Translations under genes and position numbers: made by a program
Notes under the pieces: model-generated
The model's input: only the letters and a program-made list of their open reading frames with translations
What the model was told of the DNA's origin: nothing
Database searches by the model: none
In this document: positions 15,092 to 22,749 of the stretch, piece after piece
Numbering within the stretch: the first letter of the stretch is position 1
How the letters are laid out: the number at the start of each line of letters is the position of its first letter
IMG/VR virus record: IMGVR_UViG_3300037240_000302
Location: 1 to 23,463 of that record
Length of the DNA stretch: 23,463 bases
From: a virus
Reading direction: 5' to 3' (one strand)

Positions 15092-15339
15092 AAATTTTCT
15101 CCGTGAAATTTGGTTAGAGGTTGAAAAACTTAAAAAGGCTGGCGGCGACGCATGACGGTGCGCCGCCGCCCGGAGAACGACTGGAAGCACAGCCGCGCCC
15201 CTTCGCGCCAGCTAAGGACCAGCGCGAAAGCAGTTAGAAACTCAGTTTGCCATCGTGTCAACTTGTGGCTGACACGATGGCAGTGGCTTTGGCGATTCTC
15301 CGCGACCTCTTTCTCTCAGGTCGATCCGAATGCCTGAGG
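15092..15339 (-). other. Gene-free 248-bp spacer with three inverted repeats
   Basis: No credible gene is seen between the tube gene and the G chaperone. Three inverted repeats occur: GGCGGCG/CGCCGCC (15141-15147 with 15161-15167), TTCGCGC/GCGCGAA (15202-15208 with 15222-15228) and a 13-bp perfect pair TGCCATCGTGTCA/TGACACGATGGCA (15248-15260 with 15270-15282, 9-nt loop). The likely role is to dampen transcription after the highly expressed tube gene, or to protect the tube mRNA 3' end. Confidence 0.6.
15132..15167 (-). terminator. Possible intrinsic terminator or attenuator before the G chaperone gene
   Basis: The minus-strand stem GGCGGCG/CGCCGCC has a 13-nt loop and is followed after four bases by TTTTT. 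The loop is large and the U-run is offset, so partial termination is more likely than a strong stop. Confidence 0.45.
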
Positions 15340-16122
15340 TTACAGATCCCCTTCGATGGTGCCGACGTTGCCCGAGCCATCGGCACTGGCTTCGAAGTCG
15401 AAATCTGAGAGCCAGTGATCCTCTTGCTTGGTGGGGATAGAGAAGCTGCCGATCATGACCGCGTTGAGAGTAACGGCGTATCGCTTGCCCTTGTAGGAGT
15501 TGAAAAGCGAGAGCGCCAACTGTGGCGCTTCACCGATCAACTGGTTGGAAATCAAGAGAGAGAGGCCGTGAGTGGTATCCGGCCACGAATAGCTGATCAG
15601 CACCGTGGTCGCAGTCTCTGAGGCGTTGAAGACGAAGCTGGCGTTGGTCACCGGAGACGACCCGCTGGCCGGAACGAACTTGTAGCTTCCGATGGGCGGT
15701 GCGCCGGCGCCGGTGTAGAGTGTCATTTGCTCGGTGGTGGGTTGGCCTGCGGCGTTGAGATAGATAGCGAGAACACCCAGGTTGACGTTGGCGGTGGGAT
15801 TGATGGGGGTGATCGATGCCGCCGGCGCATAGCTCTCATTGAAAACCGGGCTCTGCATTCCCTCTTGAACTGCCAGGCCGAAAAATGTCTGAGAGAGCAC
15901 ATCCGGTGTGGGCACGATCATCTTGCCCTTGCCGGTGATCTTGACCTTGCCGCGCAGGGTGTCCATCGAGATCTGATATTGACCGTAGAGGCCCTTCAAG
16001 TCTCCCTTGAACTCCACCGACACTTCCTGAAGAACCGGGAAGACGTAGGGAGAGGGGTTGGGGGGCAAGAGGCCGATGTTCGGCGTCCCAATCAGGACGC
16101 CACTTCCACCTTGAAAGTTCAT
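15340..16122 (-). CDS. Major tail (tube) protein
   Basis: This 260-aa protein probably polymerises into the tail tube. The ATG at 16122 is preceded by AAGGAGCTACC; an upstream in-frame ATG at 16152 has none. Features include an early FPVLQEVSVEFKGDLKGLYG, a strand pair SMDTLRGKVKITGKGKM, a variable middle with GSYKFVPASGSSPV and a late SNQLIGEAPQLALSLFNSYK, followed by YAVTLNAVMIGSFSIPTKQE and FDFEASADGSGNVGTIEGD. The strand-rich pattern, length and location between tail terminator and chaperone genes fit a tube protein. A non-coding structured gap follows, consistent with uncoupling high expression from downstream genes. Confidence 0.8.
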   Translation of the reverse strand: MNFQGGSGVLIGTPNIGLLPPNPSPYVFPVLQEVSVEFKGDLKGLYGQYQISMDTLRGKVKITGKGKMIVPTPDVLSQTFFGLAVQEGMQSPVFNESYAPAASITPINPTANVNLGVLAIYLNAAGQPTTEQMTLYTGAGAPPIGSYKFVPASGSSPVTNASFVFNASETATTVLISYSWPDTTHGLSLLISNQLIGEAPQLALSLFNSYKGKRYAVTLNAVMIGSFSIPTKQEDHWLSDFDFEASADGSGNVGTIEGDL

Positions 16123-16162
16123 GGTAGCTCCTTCGGCGCTGATTGAGCGCACAGGTTGGGGA

Positions 16163-16180
16163 AAGCGGCTTAAGCCGCTT
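16163..16180. repeat. 18-bp perfect palindrome between tail terminator and tube genes
   Basis: AAGCGGCTTAAGCCGCTT is fully symmetric. It may be an operator or an RNA hairpin (7-bp stem, TTAA loop) in the 110-bp gap upstream of the tube gene. No U-run follows on the minus strand, so it is not a classic terminator. Confidence 0.7.
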
Positions 16181-16183
16181 CCA

Positions 16184-16211
16184 GGGGTGAGAGGTTAAGG
16201 GTTAGGGATTG
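16184..16211. repeat. Degenerate heptamer array between tail genes
   Basis: The plus strand reads GGGGTGA, GAGGTTA, AGGGTTA and GGGATTG in 7-nt register. The unit differs from TCAGCTN at 1447 and 1757 but has the same period and also occupies an intergenic space. Similarity between units is loose, so chance cannot be excluded. Confidence 0.4.
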
Positions 16212-16232
16212 AAAGAAAATCCGGGCCCACAG

Positions 16233-16724
16233 TTAATCGATCAAAATATGCACCGGAATCAGGGCACCGAGCAGGCTGCCAAAGATGCCCGGGTCGATAA
16301 AGGTTTTTCCCTCGATCCAGCAGTGGGTGACCAGGCCGCCGAGGGTGAACTTGCCGGTGTTGGGATCGTCCGGCAGGAAGGCGCCGTCGATCGCCTCGAG
16401 CAGCCCGTTCATAACGGTTTCACCGAGTACCTGCTCCTTGCCGATATCCTCAACCGGCGCCGGGTTCCAGGCATAGACGTATATCAATCCATGCAAAATC
16501 AATTTGGGCGGTGCACCCGGCGGCTTCTGCGGAATCTGCTCTTCTTTCTCTGCGACTAGGAAGAGCGCCGGCATGTCGGCGATCTTGAGTGTGGGCGGCA
16601 GGGTTTGCTTGCGTCCCATGGATGTAAACTCCATACCGAGGTTACTCACGAGCGAGTTGAAAAGCGCAACCAATACCGCCTCGCGATTGATGGCCGCGAA
16701 TTGCGAGCTGATCCCGACGGTCAT
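16233..16724 (-). CDS. Tail terminator-like protein (gpU-like)
   Basis: This 163-aa protein probably caps the tube and joins it to the head. The helical N-terminus INREAVLVALFNSLVSN, the strand element PALFLVAEKEEQIPQKPPGA, then LILHGLIYVYAWN, the helix LGETVMNGLLEAIDGAF and the terminal ALIPVHILID resemble phage tail terminator or minor tail proteins of about this length. The final strand with IPVHI is typical. Its ATG overlaps the stop of the gp10-like gene by ATGA, implying coupling. The tube gene follows after a 110-bp gap. Confidence 0.72.
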   Translation of the reverse strand: MTVGISSQFAAINREAVLVALFNSLVSNLGMEFTSMGRKQTLPPTLKIADMPALFLVAEKEEQIPQKPPGAPPKLILHGLIYVYAWNPAPVEDIGKEQVLGETVMNGLLEAIDGAFLPDDPNTGKFTLGGLVTHCWIEGKTFIDPGIFGSLLGALIPVHILID

Positions 16725-17293
16725 ACATTCTCCCCTGCAGCGGCTGCGGCGACGGCTTCTTGGATTTTTTCGAGCAGCGGCGGGTACCAGGTATCCATCG
16801 CCTCGGTAGCAAATGGCCGCGGCCGCACGCTGAAGGCCGCGTGCCCTGCCGCCCAGACTGGGGTTCCATCGGCCATAAAGGTAAAGGCGCGATGCATGAA
16901 GGAGCCAGCAAAACTCGAACCGCCCTTCAATGCTTTGTTGTATTTTCTGCGCTGGCCGCTCTGTGACAGCTTCATCGCCCCCTCATGAAAGCCAGCTAAG
17001 AGCCAGATGCCGATATGCTTGCCCTTCGTGCCCATCGAGCTATCCGTTTGAACCGTGCATCCGATCTCCGCCTCGTTGTCGTAGGCCATCGCTGAAGCCA
17101 GGATCGCTGCAAAGTATTTTCCGGTGCGCTCCTCAACTCCCTCCTCGGCCGCGGCCTGAACTGTCGCCTCAGCCAGCTCCGGAGCGCCCTCTTCCATCAC
17201 CTCGAGCACATTCGAGAAGATAAGCTCGCGCACCATCTCAAGGTGATCGACAGTTTCGTCGACGCTGGTCTGATCCACAAAGAGCGAGATCAT
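16721..17293 (-). CDS. HK97 gp10-like tail-completion / head-tail joining protein
   Basis: The start at 17293 is favoured because its ATG overlaps the methyltransferase stop (ATGA); a longer frame to 17335 runs into that gene. The 190-aa product has helical segments (EMVRELIFSNVLEVMEEGAP, ELAEATVQAAAEEGVEERTG) followed by a conserved-looking strand region and a C-terminal helix (WYPPLLEKIQEAVAAAA). RTGKYFAAILAS and the HRAFTFMADG segment fit gp10-like joining proteins in a general way. The order connector, gp10-like, tail terminator, tube is standard, except that two modification genes are inserted before it. The family assignment is moderate. Confidence 0.6.
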   Translation of the reverse strand: MISLFVDQTSVDETVDHLEMVRELIFSNVLEVMEEGAPELAEATVQAAAEEGVEERTGKYFAAILASAMAYDNEAEIGCTVQTDSSMGTKGKHIGIWLLAGFHEGAMKLSQSGQRRKYNKALKGGSSFAGSFMHRAFTFMADGTPVWAAGHAAFSVRPRPFATEAMDTWYPPLLEKIQEAVAAAAAGENV

Positions 17294-17811
17294 TCGGTCA
17301 ACCCCTTGCGCCAGACTCCTACCCAATCCAGCCATTCTGACTCGCCGTCGAGCTCGCCGATCGAAGACTCCAGCAGCTCGAGAAAATAGAAGTTGCGCGC
17401 TGCCCAGCGAGTGAGCGCGTCGCCGGCGTCCGGATAGAAGCGCCAGCAGTCAACAGGGTGCCGATGCACTGGCCCGTTCGATGGCGAATTGATATAGAGA
17501 AATCCTCCCGGCTTGAGGATCCTTGCCATCTCGAGAAACAGCAGCCAGAAAAACTCCGCGTGCTCAAAGGTCGAGGAGCTGACTACCACGTCCACCGAAT
17601 CATCCACGAAAGGCAGCCGGTAAGGCTCAACGAGTACCCGATCGACGCCAGGTCCCTCCGCCGCGTCCACGCCGATCCACTGAGAGTCCGGAGGCGCCAC
17701 CTCGCGCAGGGCGCCTCCGTAGACCTCCATCGAACCCACCTCGACGATGGTTCCAGTGGCTGGATAGGCGGCGAAAAAACGCCGGGCCGCTTCTTTGGCT
17801 CCGGGATGCAT
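17290..17811 (-). CDS. SAM-dependent class I methyltransferase in the head-tail cluster
   Basis: The ATG at 17811 shares a base with the glycosyltransferase stop (TGATG), so this start is preferred over an upstream frame with unlikely sequence. The 173-aa product has motif I (TIVEVGSMEVYGG, residues 21-33), an acidic motif II (WIGVDAAEGPGVD), the PFVDDSVDVVVSSSTFEHAE stretch and EMARILKPGGFLYINSP, all typical of Methyltransf_11 enzymes. It would transfer methyl from S-adenosylmethionine; the substrate is not evident. VHRHPVDCWRFYPDAG resembles methyltransferases found next to glycosyltransferases. It is tightly coupled to the glycosyltransferase before it and the gp10-like gene after it, so it is expressed with the virion genes. 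Confidence 0.88.
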   Translation of the reverse strand: MHPGAKEAARRFFAAYPATGTIVEVGSMEVYGGALREVAPPDSQWIGVDAAEGPGVDRVLVEPYRLPFVDDSVDVVVSSSTFEHAEFFWLLFLEMARILKPGGFLYINSPSNGPVHRHPVDCWRFYPDAGDALTRWAARNFYFLELLESSIGELDGESEWLDWVGVWRKGLTE

Positions 17812-19295
17812 CAGGCGCCCAGCCGCGCCTTGAGCGCCGGCAGAAACTGCTGAATGGTGCGATCGTCTATGTCGCGCGCCTGGCGGTTCTCGAATTCCGT
17901 CCTGGCCACGACGCCCAGGCCATCCACGCGGCCCAGGGCAATGCGCTTGTAGTATTCCTGGCGGCTTTTTGTCCCGTAGTGGTTGATGCGCAAGAGTGAA
18001 CTGTGATGAATAACGGTGCGCGCGGAGCCGATCTTCTCGCCCTCCTCGCCGAAGGTACCGGCGGCCACATTGAAGAAGTGCGCATTCTGGCCACTTGTAC
18101 AACCCTTATCCATACGAATGATCGACTTGATGTGACGGCTGTTGTCGTTAGTGTTCGGCAGTCTCCAATTGAAGCGTTCGATCACTGGCTCCGGCGAGTA
18201 CTCCTCGCGCCCAGAGGCGCCGAAGTAAACCCAGTTAACTCCCACCGCGCCCCAGGCCTGGTTGATGCGCTCGAGCGCCGGCGGAACGGTGGGGTATTGC
18301 GGCGAGAAGAGAAATTCGTCGATATCGATGAAAGCGATCCACAGCTGCTGCCCATGGTGTTTTCTGAGGCAGTCAGAATATGCGGCCATCTGCGTCGGGC
18401 CAGCCTGGGGCCATTCAATCAGCTCCACAATCTTGCGGTCGATATAGGGCTGGAGAACCTCGCGCCAGTTGTCTTTGGAGCGGTTCTGGTAAAGGAAGAA
18501 GCGGCTCACTCCCATCATCAAGTGGAACTCCACCCACTCGCGCAGGTAGAGCGCCTCGTCGCGGAAGATGGCGCAGATGGCGAGCGCGTTGGGGCTCACG
18601 ATCGGCCCTGGGCTTGACCTGGTGATACGGATCCAGTCCGCGCCATATTTGCGCGCCATCACCGTATCCATCTGGAGCTGCGCTTTGCGGCCATAGGCAT
18701 TGCGATCGGTCTGCGATGCCTTCGAGAGATGATGCAGCTCGGCGCGGTTGGTAAGCACTGAATGCAGGCCGGCCTGGCGAATGCGGTAGCCGTAGTCATA
18801 ATCGACGCCCCAACCGAGGGTGAACTCGAGATCCCAGAACCCAATCTCCTCAATCGTCACAGCTTTGATCAGCGTGCAGGTGGGCTCAAGCCAGGGCACA
18901 ACCTGCGCCTCGCTCGCGGCCTGGCGCATGTGCGGATGATCAGAGTTATACATCGGCGAAATCTGTCCGAAGCTGGGATCTGAAAATAAGGTATCGACGA
19001 GAATCCGAAGAACGCCTTGTTGATCCCTGGGAAACTGCAGATCGGAATTCAAAAACCAGTAAGCATCGTAGTTTTTAGTCTTGCGCGCGAGCTGATATCC
19101 CTCATGCATGCCTTTCGTAAAGCCGAGATTGAGCGGCAACTGCAGCTCCGCGCCGTCATACTCAGGCACGCTGCCATTGTCGACGACGTAGACATCCGCA
19201 TCCTCATAGTCGAGCTCGGTGCGCAGATAGGCCGCCAGCTTCGACGTCAGATCGGGCGTATTGAAGTTGAGAACGATGATGGCGACAGATTGCAT
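17811..19295 (-). CDS. Two-domain glycosyltransferase (GT2-like plus GT92/DUF23-like)
   Basis: The ATG at 19295 has GCAGGAG upstream. The 494-aa protein has an N-terminal GT-A domain like family 2 rhamnosyltransferases: VAIIVLNFNTP (4-14), VVDNGS (37-42), NLGFTKGMHEGYQLA, WFLNSDLQFP (80-89) and GWGVDYDYGYRIRQAG (161-176). The second domain, from about 238, resembles GT92: ALAICAIFRDEALYLREWVE, FHLMMGVSRFFLYQNRSKD, and FIDIDEFLF (322-330) with the metal-binding DxD-like site, then a C-terminal part with HYGTKSRQEYYKRIALGR. Both active-site patterns look intact, so it could add two sugars. It lies between connector and gp10-like genes, with the methyltransferase next. The target (virion or cell surface) is unknown. 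Confidence 0.88.
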   Translation of the reverse strand: MQSVAIIVLNFNTPDLTSKLAAYLRTELDYEDADVYVVDNGSVPEYDGAELQLPLNLGFTKGMHEGYQLARKTKNYDAYWFLNSDLQFPRDQQGVLRILVDTLFSDPSFGQISPMYNSDHPHMRQAASEAQVVPWLEPTCTLIKAVTIEEIGFWDLEFTLGWGVDYDYGYRIRQAGLHSVLTNRAELHHLSKASQTDRNAYGRKAQLQMDTVMARKYGADWIRITRSSPGPIVSPNALAICAIFRDEALYLREWVEFHLMMGVSRFFLYQNRSKDNWREVLQPYIDRKIVELIEWPQAGPTQMAAYSDCLRKHHGQQLWIAFIDIDEFLFSPQYPTVPPALERINQAWGAVGVNWVYFGASGREEYSPEPVIERFNWRLPNTNDNSRHIKSIIRMDKGCTSGQNAHFFNVAAGTFGEEGEKIGSARTVIHHSSLLRINHYGTKSRQEYYKRIALGRVDGLGVVARTEFENRQARDIDDRTIQQFLPALKARLGA

Positions 19296-19415
19296 GCTTC
19301 GAACTCCTGCGATCGGAGAAGTTGAATTGAGGCAGCGTGTTGCAGGCACTAGATGGGCACAGTGGTCCGGAGATCTCCTCCGGCGCCATGCGCAACCTCA
19401 AACTTGATGGAACAA

Positions 19416-20120
19416 TTAACTGCGATTGACGGCGGTAAATTGGTAGTTCCTCTTCATGCGCAGATCGCGCTCATCTTGGCGTCGATCGAGCGACGGCAGG
19501 CAGCGCGTATAGCGTTCGATCACTCTCAAAACATTCGGCGGTGCATCGAGAAGCGGCGCCTGCAGGCTGTCACCCTCAGTCGACCGGCGCTCGGTTGCGC
19601 TCACGTTGGGCCGCTCGTTGTAGCGGTAGGTGCACCAGTCGATGACCGCCTGCTCGATATCCTCGGGCAGCAGGATCTGACCGTCAGTTGGTCCGTAGGG
19701 CAAATAGGTCGGCAAGTAACCGGCCGTGTAGCCGATCTCGATGGGCTGATTGTCGGTGAAGACCAAGCCCCCAGCCAGCCAGAGATTGGAGATGCGCTCG
19801 GGGTCGATGTCCTGGTCGATAAACCACCCTGGCAAGATCTTGTCAGGGCTCTCAGCCACGGCGTAAGGCAGTCCGCCGATGATGAGCGATTGGACGAACA
19901 CAATCGGCCAGTGGTAGAGCGGAAAACGCTTCGATCCGTCGCCCAACCGGACCTCGGCATAGTCCGCCTGCAGCAGATCAGGGCGCTTGGTAGCGCGCAT
20001 GAAGTCCTGCGACGTCGCAGTGATCAGCCGCCCGATCGTCGCGTCGTCCGAAGTATTGGTCGACGTGATTGGCAGCCAATCTTTGAGGGTTTGTAGTGTC
20101 GTCAGATCCTGGGCGGCCAT
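19416..20120 (-). CDS. Head-tail connector protein (gp6-like)
   Basis: This 234-aa protein starts with a short helix pair (LQTLKDWLPITSTNTSDDAT, IGRLITATSQDFMRATKRPD) like the gp6-type connectors that form a ring below the portal. It continues through strands (YAEVRLGDGSKRFPLYHWPI, FVQSLIIGGLPYAV) to a helix VIDWCTYRYNERPNVSATER. IEIGYTAGYLP resembles the V.V.Y.AGY strand of this family. TGGAG is just upstream of the ATG at 20120. It is the second connector-like gene in this cluster. Afterwards comes a 120-bp gap with a small hairpin (CCGGAG/CTCCGG, 19367-19383), then the glycosyltransferase, which suggests an insertion point. Confidence 0.75.
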   Translation of the reverse strand: MAAQDLTTLQTLKDWLPITSTNTSDDATIGRLITATSQDFMRATKRPDLLQADYAEVRLGDGSKRFPLYHWPIVFVQSLIIGGLPYAVAESPDKILPGWFIDQDIDPERISNLWLAGGLVFTDNQPIEIGYTAGYLPTYLPYGPTDGQILLPEDIEQAVIDWCTYRYNERPNVSATERRSTEGDSLQAPLLDAPPNVLRVIERYTRCLPSLDRRQDERDLRMKRNYQFTAVNRS

Positions 20121-20132
20121 GGGTACTCCATT

Positions 20133-20282
20133 TCAGTTGGCGGCGTGACGGGCAAGCAGCGACAGCCCGATCGCAATCATTTCATTGACAGATCGTGCAT
20201 TGACGACGCAGACCGCCGACGCCGGCTGGCAGCTAAAGCGAAAACCGAGTGCGAGGTTAGCAAGAATAAGAGTGTCCTTCAT
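20133..20282 (-). CDS. Small 49-aa ORF coupled to the gp8-like connector
   Basis: The ATG at 20282 overlaps the stop of the gp8-like gene as ATGA, and the stop at 20133 is 12 bp before the next gene's start, so the space is filled exactly. The product begins MKDTLILANLALGFRFSCQP and ends with a helix-like stretch (SVNEMIAIGLSLLARHAAN). It is somewhat hydrophobic with two Cys and no recognised family. Position and overlap argue for a real gene; the short length and lack of homology argue for caution. Confidence 0.5.
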   Translation of the reverse strand: MKDTLILANLALGFRFSCQPASAVCVVNARSVNEMIAIGLSLLARHAAN

Positions 20283-20983
20283 GCTGGCCGATAGCTGAAG
20301 TTGTAATTCGAGTAAAAGTCGAGCAACGCGCCGGCAGCCGGAGAAATCAATTTCAGGTCCAACGGTTCAGGACTGCCGAGCTGATAGAGCCGCGCCAGGA
20401 GGAGCTTGATGGCCGCCTTGAGGTCCTGCGGGCAGGTATCGACCAGGACGCCATCGCCGTAGCTTCCGGCGACGTAAGTGATCACCACCGAGCCTGGTTT
20501 ATAGGTCATCCCGGAGGGCCAGGTGATTCCATCGACAGGCGTGATGCGCGCCGGCTCCGATGTAAGATCGACCTGGTACTGGCAAGGATCCACTGTTTGC
20601 ACGTTGTTGTTCTGATCGACATAGGTGATCGAAACTACACTGTTGGTCTTCGGCCGGGGAACATCGATGGTGACGGCGTTCAAGTAATCAGAGTAGTAGG
20701 GCCAGTCCTTGCGGTAGCTGGGATTGACGGTACTGTTCATAGACCACCAAATCGGGAAGTGGTCGAGGGTTCTGATCCAGGTCTGGTTAAAGATAGCCCG
20801 GTCCATGTAATTCTCAGCGATGGCCCGCGCTGCGACGATGAAGGGCCGGAGCTGGGCGCCGAGGATCTCCTCAGCTGCCCGATCCGTGTCCTGCATGGGC
20901 CCGAAGCCGCATTGCAGCTTGGCCTGGTAGAGCGTGATCGGCTCGACCACCGGCCCGATGATGGGTTGCGTACTGAGAGGCAT
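20279..20983 (-). CDS. phiE125 gp8-like head-tail connector
   Basis: This 234-aa protein matches the phiE125 gp8 type: ITLYQAKLQCGF near the start, LRPFIVAARAIAENYMDRAI, FNQTWIRTLDHFPIWW, a VDQNNNVQTVDPCQYQVDLT stretch, PARITPVDGITWP and VVITYVAGSYGDG, then a helix LKAAIKLLLARLYQLG. These are the hallmark segments of the family, which forms the adaptor ring under the portal. AAGGAG lies just before the ATG at 20983. It lies downstream of the capsid and a 76-aa gene and upstream of the 49-aa ORF. Confidence 0.88.
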   Translation of the reverse strand: MPLSTQPIIGPVVEPITLYQAKLQCGFGPMQDTDRAAEEILGAQLRPFIVAARAIAENYMDRAIFNQTWIRTLDHFPIWWSMNSTVNPSYRKDWPYYSDYLNAVTIDVPRPKTNSVVSITYVDQNNNVQTVDPCQYQVDLTSEPARITPVDGITWPSGMTYKPGSVVITYVAGSYGDGVLVDTCPQDLKAAIKLLLARLYQLGSPEPLDLKLISPAAGALLDFYSNYNFSYRPA

Positions 20984-21027
20984 GACGGCTCCTTCGGAGC
21001 ATCAACTAAGGGAAATTGCTAGCTTGC

Positions 21028-21258
21028 TTAGGAGGTGGAGACTGCAGTCTCACGATTGCGGTGCCGGGCGCCGGGCGCTTTGGCTGGGAGGTGAAACTCT
21101 TCCTCTGCGGCCTTGGCATTGCCGCCGGCAAACTCGATTGCAAGACCGTCGGCTATCCATTGACGGGCGAGTCCCTCGGAAATATCCAATAGCTCCCCGG
21201 CAAAAATCGGCCGTGAGGAACCGGGAGCCTTAAAGGATTTGATAGTTTGCAATTTCAT
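21028..21258 (-). CDS. Small hypothetical head-region protein, 76 aa
   Basis: The ATG at 21258 has GAGG upstream at fair spacing; a longer frame reaching 21564 is a shadow of the capsid gene. The product starts MKLQTIKSFKAPGSSRPIFA and continues GELLDISEGLARQWIADGLA, a pattern common in tiny phage head-region proteins (a target strand, then a D(I/V)xxxxAxxxIxxGxA helix), with a charged C-terminus. It lies between capsid and connector genes, the normal place for these proteins. No enzymatic function is implied. Confidence 0.72.
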   Translation of the reverse strand: MKLQTIKSFKAPGSSRPIFAGELLDISEGLARQWIADGLAIEFAGGNAKAAEEEFHLPAKAPGARHRNRETAVSTS

Positions 21259-21281
21259 GGGAACCTCGATGGAACGGTAAG

Positions 21282-21317
21282 CGACCCTCCAAACCCAGAC
21301 TGAAATCTGGAGGGTCG
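21282..21317 (-). terminator. Hairpin downstream of the capsid gene (attenuator or mRNA 3' stabiliser)
   Basis: CGACCCTCCA (21282-21291) and TGGAGGGTCG (21308-21317) form a perfect 10-bp stem. A competing inner hairpin, CCAGA/TCTGG, is possible on the minus strand. A TTTTTAC run precedes rather than follows this stem, after a weaker TGGC-AGTT-GCCA hairpin at about 21326-21337. The site lies 30 bp after the capsid stop, where partial termination is useful. The exact mechanism is unclear. Confidence 0.5.
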
Positions 21318-21346
21318 AGTAAAAAGCTGGCAACTGCCAACTCGGT

Positions 21347-22627
21347 TTAGCTGGCCGGTGTGGCCAGCGCCAGGATGGGATGCGTGCCGGCATCTGTGAA
21401 AGCGGAGCCGATACGGGCGTAGCCGATGAAGCCCACTTCCAAGGTGTCGGCGAAGCGCTCGTCGAGGCGCAGGATGGAGATATCGCCGTCCGTGCGCAGC
21501 AGGTATCCCTGGGCGAAGTCGCCGAAGAAAACCCCGTTGACCGGGTTGTAGGGGCTGGCTGCATTGGCAGCGACCAGCGCCTGATTGAGAACGATGGGGC
21601 GCCCGAGGATCATATCGAGCGAGCCGGTATTGGGGTTGGGAATGAAGAGCGGCCGACCGTACAGGTCCTTCTGGCCCATGATAAAGGCACGGCTGAGCGA
21701 ACTCATTAGCCAGTTGGCGTTGGCCAGGTAAGCCGGGTCGAGCGCGGCGTAGAGGGCGACAAAGTCGTCGTACACCGGGCCCGTCGAGCTGACCGCGGTG
21801 GCGCCGACGGTTGGTCCCGCGGTGGTGTGCGAGCCGGCAACAGCGCCAGGTACCAGGCCAACGATGTTCGAGCCGTTGCCGTTGGTGATCAGGTACTCCA
21901 GGCCGCGATAGTACCGGAGCGCAAACTTGTCGCGCAGCCAGGTTTCGAGGTTGAAGTAGCTGTCGTCGAGCTCCTGACGCGACACTTTGACCAGGGTGGC
22001 CACAGTATCGGTCTGCATGACGAATCCAGAGAAGCTGGGATCCTGCTCCGCCACTACCGATGCTTCGGCTGTGAGGGTGGTCAGGGTATTCATGGTGTCG
22101 TTCGCGAGCGCCACCTTGATGGGCGCGCCGTTATTGTTGGTAATCTTCTTGCCAACAATGCTCACCGTGTTGCCGATGAGCTTCAGAGCGTCGTACATGG
22201 TGGTGAGGAACTGCTGCGGGATCATGGTTGCGCCCGAAGGCCCGGTCCCTGGAGGCGCCGGCAGGCCGCCGACAATGGTCACATCGCGGCGCTCGAGCAG
22301 CGCGCGCTCTTCCTCGTTGAGGTGAGAATAGCCGCGGCGGATGTACTTCTCAAAAGCCTTGCGCTCGGATTTCAGATGAACTGGGTCGGTCGCCAGATCC
22401 GATCCATCGGGGTTGGGGCGCGGTGGGCGCTCGGTCGAGCGAGAATCAGCGTCGAGCTTTTCAACTAGCTCGAGGCGCTTGATATCGCCCTCGTGGACTG
22501 CGACGTCGGCCATCATCTGGTCGAACTTGGCGCGGTCCTCTGTCGTGACTGCATCCTGCAGCACGATACGCTGCGCTTCAGCGATGAGCTGAACGCGCTT
22601 TTGACGCATTTCAATAAGCTTGGACAT
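21347..22627 (-). CDS. HK97-fold major capsid protein
   Basis: This 426-aa protein is the main shell subunit. A charged helical N-terminal delta/scaffold region spans about 1-115 (MRQKRVQLIAEAQRIVLQDA, KFDQMMADVAVHEGDIKRLE) and is probably removed by the protease. The core follows: TMIPQQFLTTMYDALKLIGN, KVALANDTMNTLTTLTAEAS, SFSGFVMQTDTVATLVKVSR (the P-domain spine), QELDDSYFNLETWLRDKFAL, ANWLMSSLSRAFIMGQKDLY, GRPLFIPNPNTGSLDMILGR, PIVLNQALVAANAAS and a C-terminal FFGDFAQGYLLRTDGDISIL. These are family landmarks. GAGG stands upstream of the ATG. The protease gene is directly before it, the universal order. Confidence 0.96.
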   Translation of the reverse strand: MSKLIEMRQKRVQLIAEAQRIVLQDAVTTEDRAKFDQMMADVAVHEGDIKRLELVEKLDADSRSTERPPRPNPDGSDLATDPVHLKSERKAFEKYIRRGYSHLNEEERALLERRDVTIVGGLPAPPGTGPSGATMIPQQFLTTMYDALKLIGNTVSIVGKKITNNNGAPIKVALANDTMNTLTTLTAEASVVAEQDPSFSGFVMQTDTVATLVKVSRQELDDSYFNLETWLRDKFALRYYRGLEYLITNGNGSNIVGLVPGAVAGSHTTAGPTVGATAVSSTGPVYDDFVALYAALDPAYLANANWLMSSLSRAFIMGQKDLYGRPLFIPNPNTGSLDMILGRPIVLNQALVAANAASPYNPVNGVFFGDFAQGYLLRTDGDISILRLDERFADTLEVGFIGYARIGSAFTDAGTHPILALATPAS

Positions 22628-22749
22628 GAAAAAGCCTCGTGTGGATGTCTGGTCTACTATCGCTTCGCGGCGAAAGCTTCCAGCCGCAGTGCGGACACTT
22701 GCAATTGAACGCAGCGGAATGACCGCGCGCCCGCTCTGCCAAACTTGTG

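Noticed and set aside
17812-18102. Upstream extension of the methyltransferase frame
   Set aside because: It overlaps the glycosyltransferase C-terminus; the TGATG junction gives a better start at 17811.
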